From Nematopogon swammerdamellus (taxonomy: Eukaryota; Arthropoda; Insecta; Lepidoptera; Adelidae): a stretch of DNA of 64,000 bases. The notes under the pieces are model-generated. The model ran no database searches, was not told the origin of the DNA, and saw only the letters and a program-made list of their open reading frames with translations. The DNA is taken from positions 16,733,523 to 16,797,522 of the forward strand of contig OX336342.1 of NCBI GenBank assembly GCA_946902875.1, read 5' to 3'. Positions 56,352 through 64,000 of the stretch are shown one piece after another; position 1 is the first letter of the stretch, and each line of letters opens with the position of its first letter. Made by a program: the position numbers and the translations under genes.

Positions 56352-56744
56352 ATGTACATAAGTAAAGATAGATTGAGAAATAGAGTAGGGCGAGAGCGCT
56401 GTGGGCTGAAAGAAGATATAGTGACAAGGATTGAGAAAGGGATGCTTCGGTGGTTCGGTCATGTTGGAAGAATGGATGATAGAAGACTAACGAAAGAAAT
56501 TTATGAAGCAAATGTGAGTGGAAGAGTCGGGAAGGGTCGCCCTAGACGCACGTACCTGGACCAGATCGGGCATGTGCTCAAAAAGGGGCACGTGCGTAGT
56601 ACCCGTAACCGACGAGCATGCATGAAGAAAATTATGGGAGTGGAAGAGGCGTCAGAGGTGTGTCAGGATCGTGGCACGTGGAGATCCGTTGTCTCTGCCT
56701 ACCCCACCGGGAAACAGGCGTGACGCTATGTATGTATGTATGTA
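56352..56744 (+). pseudogene. RTE-class LINE, C-terminal end and tail
   Basis: The frame ending at 56723 reads GRERCGLKEDIVTRIEKGML, RWFGHVGRMDDRRLTKEIYE, GRVGKGRPRRTYLDQI, STRNRRACMKKIM and SAYPTGKQA. The motif RWFGHV-RM followed by GRP-R-T and an SAYP-GKQA end is the C terminus of an insect RTE-type LINE as I know it. Everything upstream is missing. The tail is (tatg)n at 56726-56744. Its last ~55 bp match the 3' end of the SINE-like elements with the different body (25083, 35306, 36604). Confidence 0.85.
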
Positions 56745-57349
56745 AGTAAATAAAGAACCATGCACTTAAGTTAAATTATTGAAACATCTTAACAAATTGC
56801 TAAACGATCTGTACCTCTCTGCCAAGTTCTAAGTTATTGTTTAAATGACCCATTTACTGTTAAAATAGTCTCAGTCGGATCGGCAATTAGTGAAGTTTCC
56901 TTATAGATTACAAGTTAGTTTTGAAATAGATTACTTTAGTTTCGGGAAGGAGCTTCCTTGTATGTTAGTGATTCTATGTGTGCCAGTTTCCACAATTATT
57001 ATTATGAAGGGAGATACCTGTGCCCGAACCTAGGTAGCTCTATTCTCATTTGCTACGACTTCGACCACTGACGTTTTCGACCTGACTGGTAAGCCCCTAT
57101 TTACATCAGCGCGGTGTTATTGGCCAGTAATAATCTCGATATATGCCAACGTCCATTTAGTGAAAACACTGTGCAAATAATTTCATACGTTTTGAAATTT
57201 ATCCTTTATACATTACAATGGACTCGCTCAACCAATTATACAGGTATTATGATGGTCGGTTCTCTGATGAGCGTCCCTTATCCATCCACATCCGTCACGT
57301 ATGTTCATATGTTGTCGAGACATAACTCCTAAAATCGTTTCTGCCTCGA
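56745..57349. other. Unassigned
   Basis: No motif-bearing frame and no recognised repeat. Confidence 0.3.
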
Positions 57350-57530
57350 ACCCAACGATCCCTGCCCAAAACGATGAAACTGTTTTCCTGTGAATAGTGG
57401 TACAAACTCGATGTCTTCAAAAGACGCGTGAACAAATTGTCTGATGACCTATTTCTTCGGCCCATACCTTGCATGATCCCACCGAGCTTGTTTCATGAGG
57501 ATAGCGTCTGAGACTGGCAGTTTTGGGTTT
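57350..57530 (+). pseudogene. Possible LINE C-terminal fragment
   Basis: WYKLDVFKRRVNKLSDDLFL resembles the x-YxL-xFK-xVN end of non-LTR reverse transcriptases. Short, with a stop soon after. Confidence 0.4.
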
Positions 57531-57589
57531 TCTATAAAAAAAGTTTGTTAAGTGTGAGATGATTCTGTAGTCATTCCCTTCTTGCACGC

Positions 57590-57655
57590 AAGAATACTCT
57601 GATTACCCCTATTGTCGGGATACAGAGCGATTGTACGCACATATGTATGTATGAA
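57590..57655 (+). mobile_element. 3' tip of the second SINE-like body
   Basis: gaatactctgattaccccta and tgtcgggatacagagcg followed by atgtatgtatg. Confidence 0.65.
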
Positions 57656-58271
57656 CCAATTTAGATTGTTTTATTTTGCGCTTTCTCTTTGATACAATGT
57701 TTGTTACAAATGTTTTTTTTTTCGAGCGGTAATAAAACAACATGTTTTCACGACAGTACCGAATCGACGAGTGCAACTGGCCGTTTTGTGAAAGGATCGC
57801 GTGGCCGCGCTCTTGACCAGTATGCGACATGCGGATTCCGTTGTATTGCTAGCAGGGGATAGAAATTACCATATAACAAAGAAATCAAAAGAATTGCTAT
57901 TAATTTACAATACCTACTTACATTTATGGCATACTTACCTACTTCGTCTCCTAGAACATTGGAACGTTTTTGTATGTCCCTAACGCAATGGAGACGGCTC
58001 GTGATATGCGTCTAGATTCTAGATAACAATGATATATAAGTACATAGATTGTATTGTATATGTAACTCATATATTTTGCCTCATAAACTTAAGTAATTTT
58101 AATAAAAACAATACTTGTTTTTATATTAGTACTAAGCATTTAATCGCTTTATATTTCTTCACTATACATATAGTTGTATGTATATGCAAAGCCGAAAATT
58201 AAGAAAACAAAAAATACGTCCCGACCAGTGAAGAAAAAAAACAATACTTAACGACATATTATGGATATTTT
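57656..58271. other. Unassigned
   Basis: AT-rich, no gene or family seen. Confidence 0.3.
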
Positions 58272-58450
58272 CAGTGTACCGTGCCTTAAAAGAGGAAAAA
58301 CGGAACCCTTATAGGATCACTCTCGTGTCTGTCTGTCTGTTCGTCTGTCACAGCTCATTTTCTCCGAATCTACTGGACGAAAAAAGTTGAACTTTTGATG
58401 ACCCTATCACGGACGGATAGCGTAAATGGATGAATATTTATGATTATGAT
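58272..58450. repeat. gggttccgta family repeat, partial
   Basis: agtgtaccgtgccttaaaag, aaaaacggaacccttatagg and a gtctgtctgtctgttcgtct run. Confidence 0.7.
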
Positions 58451-58474
58451 TTTGGAGGTATTAATAAAATGAAA

Positions 58475-58576
58475 TGAAGGGAATCACTGACATGGCACCT
58501 AGTTTACCCGGTGTTTGGGGCTGACATCACGGACGTTGTAGGTGATGTAGTCAACCGTGTCAGTATCCATAAAAAT
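58475..58576 (+). mobile_element. SINE, 5'-truncated
   Basis: gggaatcactgacatggcac to gtagtcaaccgtgtcagtat and a short A-run. Confidence 0.88.
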
Positions 58577-58747
58577 GTTTTTATTATAAACAAAACATTT
58601 AGGTATTATGTGAAGGAAGAATAAATAATTCAGTTTACCTAAATGGAAAACTCAGTTTATAAAAATGCAGGAAGATAAAGGATTTTTTCAATATATAATA
58701 TAATTATTATGGTGTTTATTACCTTGGTTGTTAGACATTATTTTTTA

Positions 58748-58824
58748 AAACAAAACAGCTTTACTCACGGTTCTTCACGGAGCCACATAGCTCGGGAAGA
58801 ACCGCGAGTAAAGCTGTTTTGTTT
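58748..58824. repeat. Hairpin with 28-bp arms (copy 1)
   Basis: Left arm begins aaacaaaacagctttactca, loop cacggagccacatagctcgg, right arm complementary with one mismatch. Pairing extends outward through A- and T-runs. A second copy is at 59807-59883. The surrounding block 58732-59140 is repeated at 59790-59900 plus 61829-62143. Confidence 0.9.
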
Positions 58825-59041
58825 AAAAAAAAAAAAATAATATTATGTTGTTGTTTGATTTGGATACCTTCCTTTATTTAGGCTACCGGACGTAGGTACA
58901 CTCCCAATATACACAAATTATAACGTTGTCGTCATTTTTGTCTTCTAGGAAATATGTCTAGACATATTATGATTATATAATTACTAGTTTATATTACTAG
59001 AAATATCCATATGATAATAGTTATTTTCTAATGTATAAATA

Positions 59042-59140
59042 CTCTTCAATAAAATCGGTACTACTATAGCCGCTGCTCTGACGAACTTGCTTCCCTTATC
59101 CCTCCTCCTGTTCGCCTTCGCCAAACCCGCCACACTCTCG
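59042..59140 (+). pseudogene. CR1-like LINE fragment (copy 1)
   Basis: The plus frame reads RCSDELASLIPPPVRLRQTR, a CR1-group C-terminal piece. It breaks at 59140, where the duplicated copy (62143) continues into the rest of the C terminus. Confidence 0.65.
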
Positions 59141-59142
59141 AC

Positions 59143-59789
59143 TAATCCGTCAATGTCACCTCGCGCTGGAGGCCATTGCTACAAGAAACAAGGTAAGGCT
59201 ACAGTGGATAAAGGGACACAGCGGATCCCGGGGGAACGATGCTGCTGATGAACTCGCGAAGAGGGGATCCAGCAGCAAACCTGAAGGACCCGAACCTCTA
59301 GTACCACTACCATACAACCAACTGAAAAGTTGGATACACAAACGTACGTATCAACTACACATAGACAGATGGGCAGCGGGCAGTGACTGCAGACAGGCGA
59401 GGGAGGCAAAGGCGAAGCCGGACCTCCGTCTCGCCAAGACGCTGCTCCGTGTCCATAGATCAAAACTACGCATAGTGATAGGTATGCTTACTGGTCACTG
59501 TACACTTAACAGACACCTCTATGTAATTGGAGTAACGGACAGTCCACTGTGCAGAGCATGCCTGCAGGCGGACGAGACACCCACCCACGTGCTGCTGGAG
59601 TGCGAGGAGTTGGCAGACATAAGGGCGAAGGAGTTTGGAGGCCCTACTACACTTCAAGAGGCGTGCCAAGACCCAAGGAGAGTGTGCCGCCTCCTGGAAG
59701 AACTCGGCTGGTTGGAGTAAGGCCGTGGGACGCGCAAAAGGCCTGCACAAGAGCGGGCTTAGGCGCGGAAAACGAGTCCAAACAACATG
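59143..59789 (+). pseudogene. LINE with RNase H domain, C-terminal end
   Basis: From about 59160 to the stop at 59718-59720 one frame runs through the end of an RNase H domain (VRLQWIKGHSGSRGNDAAD, with the conserved His, Asn and last catalytic Asp) into the typical C-terminal tail: LRIVIGMLTGHCTLNRHL, then a CCHC-like zinc knuckle CRACLQADETPTHVLLEC. This arrangement belongs to I/Jockey/R1-group LINEs carrying RNase H. 5' truncated; 70 bp of 3' sequence follow. The frame is intact over ~187 codons, so the copy may be fairly recent. Confidence 0.88.
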
Positions 59790-59806
59790 ATAGACATTAT
59801 TTTTTA

Positions 59807-59883
59807 AAACAAAACAGCTTTACTCACGGTTCTTCACGGAGCCACATAGCTCGGGAAGAACCGTGAGTAAAGCTGTTTTGTTT
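59807..59883. repeat. Hairpin with 28-bp arms (copy 2)
   Basis: Same as 58748-58824, but the arms are perfectly complementary. Confidence 0.92.
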
Positions 59884-59900
59884 AAAAAAAAATAATAACT

Positions 59901-61828
59901 AAATCAAATCAAATCAAATCATTTTTATTAATTCAGGCACTTGTCCCATTCATTTCACACACAACAAATTCAGATACACTAGAATAGCAATAATATAACA
60001 ATTAGAGTAACAATAATAATTATAAAAATATTAAAACAAATATGAATTAAATTAATAAAAAATAAAAAATAAAAAAATGCATTTTCAGTCATACGTAAGT
60101 AAAATTGTCAAACACTTAAATGAAATAAAATAATAAAATTGCCTTTAATAAAAATATAAAAATAATAATAATAATGCCTTATACTTAATAATTTATTTAT
60201 TTATTTTAAAAATTCATAATAACTAATGTACATGCCAACATTTTCAATAATAACATTTTGCTCGCTGGTCATGACGCGACCAAGAAATGCTGCCTTCTGC
60301 TTGCGCAGCACTCCAAAGAAGTCATCGATCCTGTTCTCGGCGAACATGCCAGACGCACTACACCTCCACGGCAAACCCAGCATGCACCACAGTGCATTGT
60401 TATATTGTACACGCAGCGAGTTAAACGCTCGCTGCGTGTAGTTGCACCACAGATGCCCGGTGTAGAGCGCCTGACAGTAGGCCTTGAACAGTGTGATCTT
60501 GACCTCCCTCGAGCACCGCGCAAACCGTCTGGCGAGCATGTTGCTCTTCATGGCAATTACTCTTCGCTGGCGCTCTATGTCTTCATCGTCCTTCAGTTTC
60601 TCCGTTATAATGTGACCGAGATACTTGAACTTTGTAACGGTTTTCAGAGGAAAACCGCGCAAAGTTACTGGTGGCACATTTTCGGGACCGCTGCCGTGTC
60701 GGAAGACCATCAATTCGGTCTTTTTTACGTTGTACGTCAATCCGTGTCCGGCAGCGTATTGCTCACAGATACCTATCAGCCTTCTCAGTCCCTTCACAGA
60801 GGGGCACAGCAGCACCATGTCGTCTGCATAACTCAAATTGTTCACGCAAACCGCGCCAAGGTGGCAGCCGACACCGGCGCCGCTGAGCTCCTCTATGAGT
60901 CCGTTCACATATAGATTGAACAGGGTCGGTGACGTCAATCCTCCCTGTCTCACTCCGCATTCCAACCGGTACTCGTTTGACATCGCATCTCCCCATCGCA
61001 CCGCATTTGTTTGGTTTCCGTACCAGTACCTGAAGAGACTAGTGATATCTTCCGAGACCCCAGTCGTTTCCATTTTTTCCCATAATATTTCATAGTTTAT
61101 TGTATCGAATGCACGACTGAGGTCCAAGAAGCATGCATGGACCGTGGTGCTCTTGTCTAAGTAATATTTTACAGTCCGCTTCAATGCTACCACAGCCATG
61201 TCAGTCGAGAGACCGGGCCGGAAACCAAACTGCGCATCGTGTAGGTTCAGATGCCTACAGAGCTCCGGCTGGAGGAGCCGCTCGAACAACTTCGATTTTT
61301 TTTTTTTTTTTTTTATGGAAACTGACACGGTTGGCTACATCACCTACAACATCCGTGATGTCAGCCCATAACACCGGGTGAACTTGGTGCCACGTCAGTG
61401 CTTCCCTTCGGTCGTTCGATAGCACGGTCGCCAGAGAGATAGGTCGGTAGTTTGACAGGGACGACACGTCACCGGTCCTGTTCTTTACTATTGGAACTAC
61501 TACAGTTTTCATAAAGTCCGCTGGCAGGTATCCGTGAGCGATACAGGCATTATACATGAGGGACAGACTTTCAAACAGTGCAGGTCCAGCGAAGAGCAAA
61601 TGCTCCAGACTGAGCGCGTCATGACCAGGAGACTTACCGCGCTTCATTGCGCGCACGGCCGTGGCGACCTGCTCCGCCGTGAAGTGAAGCAGGCGCGTGG
61701 CACCACCTCGCGTGGCGGCGGAGGCGGTGGCAGAGAGGCGGGTCCGCCCCTCCCGCCGTCGCCGCCGGCGCCCGCGGCAGCGTGGTCCCCTGCGACCGCG
61801 CATGCGCATGTCAGCGGCGGAGAAGGCG
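59901..61828 (-). pseudogene. LINE reverse transcriptase (CR1/Rex-like), 5'-truncated, split by a SINE
   Basis: Minus frame from 61809 with AMKRGKSPGHDALSLEHLLF and NYRPISLATVLS, then a SINE insert, then 61294-60201 uninterrupted: QFGFRPGLSTDMAV, CFLDLSRAFDTI, GVRQGGLTSPTLFNLYVNG, the polymerase motif SYADDMVLL, KKTELMVF and KYLGHIITE, and a thumb region to the stop at 60201. All main reverse-transcriptase blocks are present; the endonuclease is missing. The non-coding 3' region ends in (gattt)n at 59901-59920. The family is CR1/Rex/Babar-like by motif memory. Long plus-strand frames across it are shadows. Confidence 0.92.
61297..61414 (-). mobile_element. SINE, 5'-truncated, inside the LINE
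   Basis: 118 bp from an 18-T run to ttcccttcggtcg, flanked by the 6-bp direct repeats ttcgat (61291-61296, 61415-61420). Its removal restores TVLSKLFERL in the LINE frame. Confidence 0.95.
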
Positions 61829-62039
61829 CATAATATTATGATGTTGTTTGATTAGGATACCTTCCTTTATTTAGGCTACCGGACGTAGGTGCACTCCCAA
61901 TATACACAAATTATAACGTTGTCGTCATTTTTGTCTTCTAGGAAATATGTCTAGAGTCTAGACATATTATGGTTATCTAATTACTAGTTTATATTACTAG
62001 AAAGATCCATACACTACATAAAGTTATTTTCTAATCTAT

Positions 62040-62405
62040 AAATACTCTTCAATAACATCGGTACTACTATAGCCGCTGCTCTGACGAACTTGCTTCCCTT
62101 ATCCCTCCTCCTGTTCGCCTTCGCCAAACCCGCCACACTCTCGCGGAACACCCCTTTGTAGTCGACAGAAGAGTTCTTCGAACTGCACGTTTCTCTAAAT
62201 CGTTCTTGTGCCGCACTGAAAAGGTGTGAAACGGGCTCCCAGGGAATATATTTTCCCACTCCTACAATCCACAGATCTTTAAATCGCGGGTTTCCCCGTC
62301 GACATTAGTCCACCTCCAAGCCGGACTGGCACCTCCTCGGGGGGTGAAATTGGCTGCGCCTGAGGCCTCGACCTCGGGCAGAGCCACCCAGTTCGGAAGC
62401 AATAA
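62040..62405 (+). pseudogene. CR1-like LINE C terminus (copy 2)
   Basis: Frame RCSDELASLIPPPVRLRQTR, RRVLRTARFSKSFLCRTEKV, a stop replacing Trp, then GLPGNIFSHSYNPQIFKSRV, then the 3' end gttcggaagcaataaaaac also seen at 38860-38880. Confidence 0.8.
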
Positions 62406-63244
62406 AAACAATGTTTTTTTTTTATTTATGAACAGATGACACGTGCTTATAAGTCCAATAGAAGATCAGTTAAAAACACTATTCTTCGTGCCAGGGGTAA
62501 AAAAGCTCGTCGTCTAATTTATTGAGACGCTCTTTGAAGATCCCGAGGTTATAGATAGTAAGTACCTAGGGAACGCACTCACCGGAAGACAGTTCCATAT
62601 TTTCGCCGTACGGTTCGAAACTAGATTCACAGGAACGATTATTGCTCTACAAACATTAGGTACTTACTCATAAACTATGAACAAGATGAAAGTTACATAA
62701 TATGCTTCAAAGTTGGGCTTCCAGTCAACCTTTAAATGTTTGATAGTAGCATGTAGTGAAATAATATACGCATTGAACTACGATTTGTTTATAGAAATGT
62801 TTATTTATTTTATTTATAAACTGAAACTCAATAAGCTATTAATTTTAATAAAAATTTGTGGCGTGATGTTCGTATACATATAGTTTTCAGTCAACACCGA
62901 GCTAAATACTAGAAGAGGCAAAGGGCGACGGAATATGTTACCTGTCCGTAAACAAGTGTGCGTGACTTCACATGCAAATTATTGTCATCAAGATTGAATA
63001 TTGAAAGGATCACATTAAAATGCATCACATGCTATGTCTCCGGCTCAAAGGACCAACTATCTGTACTACTGAATACCTACTTACTTACTGACTTAATAAA
63101 ACACCGATTGCTTGTTGTGAAACTTGCGTTTTTATTTCCTCTAAGTACATATACGTGAATGCATCCGAGAGGGAGGCATTCGCGTATATACATTTGACAA
63201 CAAGATCCTCACTCGCGTGTTTGCGGATATAAGATGATAATACT
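62406..63244. other. Unassigned
   Basis: 62560-62640 (ggaagacagttccatatttt) may be a LINE fragment in minus orientation. The rest is AT-rich. No gene is seen. Confidence 0.3.
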
Positions 63245-63312
63245 TGTAGCACAACACCGATTACTCTGCTTAGTCCGATTGTCGGGATACGGCGTGTGGT
63301 GTGTATGTAAGA
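63245..63312 (+). mobile_element. 3' tip of the second SINE-like body
   Basis: gtagcacaacaccgattact, ctgcttagtccgattgtcgg and gatacggcgtgtggtgtgta: the last part of the body seen at 25083 and 36604. Confidence 0.8.
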
Positions 63313-63785
63313 TGATAAGGTGAGCCATACAACAGAAGCATCAGTTGCTTTGAACTCAGCTTATAAGCAGATTTGGTCGGTAACATGTTTTATCGAGAGT
63401 CACGTATGACAAAGATTTATCTAGTACTATCAGTATATTACCTAACTCTCTAGAATGATTTTTCATCATCACCAACATAATTGCTATAAAACTACGAAAA
63501 TTACCATAAATTGTTATACAAAGATATAGAAGACGTTAAATCCGATTTGGCGACATTTCGACAAGGGTGTGTTGGTGTTTTGAAATCAAAACGTAGGTAT
63601 CTCCCGTTTAAAATCCCGTCATGTCGGGACCCTTTTCACGGCTCGGTGCTCGCTAATCCGCAGTCCGACTCCTATTGGCAACAACCCGGGCGATCAACTG
63701 CTGCTCCCTGGCGGGACGGTGACAATGTACGAGTAATCAAGTTTAAAAAAATAATATTAAACTCTAACAATAAGTAGTACCTTAT

Positions 63786-63940
63786 TGTTAGAGTTACGTA
63801 TCAATACCCCTATCCGTAACCCTATTACTAAGCTTGAGCCATACGTCTGTCTGTCAGTCCGTCCGTATGAGAGATATATTTTTGGAACCGTAATAGGTTG
63901 CGGGTTACAATTTTTCCAGAATATATGTCACTGTTGTACA
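63786..63940. repeat. gtttccgta / (GTCT)n repeat, partial
   Basis: ttactaagcttgagccatac, gtctgtctgtcagtccgtcc and tttggaaccgtaataggttg match the order at 9640-9740. Immediately upstream, 63754-63800 holds an inverted repeat on ttaaactctaacaataag. Confidence 0.7.
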
Positions 63941-64000
63941 TTACAAAAAAAATAACAAAAGACGGAATTTACTCTTCAAAGGTTAAGTTGAAAGCCAAAA

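Noticed and set aside
60258..60914. 218-codon plus-strand frame
   Set aside because: Antisense of the LINE reverse transcriptase, whose minus strand has the full motif series.

Overview
The window is a piece of a nuclear insect genome, most probably a moth or butterfly. It is AT-rich, coding sequence is sparse and split by GT-AG introns, and most of the DNA is nested transposable elements. The types seen fit Lepidoptera: RTE-class LINEs with (TATG)n or (GACT)n tails, CR1-like LINE ends, a mari­ner-family copy, small non-autonomous elements with 8-bp target duplications, and a very abundant SINE. The species call is an inference from recalled element types; no search was run.

One host gene is supported. 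The last six exons of a plus-strand gene (9209-14271) join in phase to give 409 C-terminal residues ending in a tensin-type SH2 domain. Its introns hold SINE pieces, a 506-bp inverted-repeat element and a tRNA-like fragment. A degenerate 24-29-bp tandem repeat starts in the last four codons, supplies the stop codon and runs about 330 bp into the 3' region. Earlier exons were not recognised in 1-9208 and may lie outside the window.

Layout: 1-4400 holds satellites (a 141-bp repeat, a purine hexamer array) and a 1.07-kb giant inverted repeat built of 68-bp monomers. 4400-9200 is mostly unassigned, with a retroelement remnant. 9200-14600 is the SH2 gene. 15200-41000 is an intergenic or intronic TE field, with about twenty copies of a SINE superfamily, a CR1-like LINE end, and two hAT-like elements with perfect 8-bp target duplications (29052-30176, 33337-33740). 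41270-43940 is a three-level nest: a small retro-insert in an RTE LINE in a SINE. 45700-46600 is a polypyrimidine tract. 46956-49458 is a 2.5-kb element with about 145-bp terminal inverted repeats and an 8-bp target duplication, containing an internally deleted mariner. 51700-54510 holds a repeat with four 315-bp internal units and a TA-flanked element. 56300-62400 is a LINE graveyard with a duplicated hairpin block, an RNase H-bearing LINE end, and a long LINE reverse transcriptase split by a SINE.

The most distinctive signal is modular SINEs. One head combines a tRNA-like A box and B box with a 5S rRNA-like internal promoter between them. This head and a second, unrelated head share one body, and the second head is also attached to a different body whose last ~55 bp resemble the 3' end of an RTE LINE in this window. 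A second theme is the number of near-perfect palindromes (up to 63-bp arms), several of them inserted inside other repeats.
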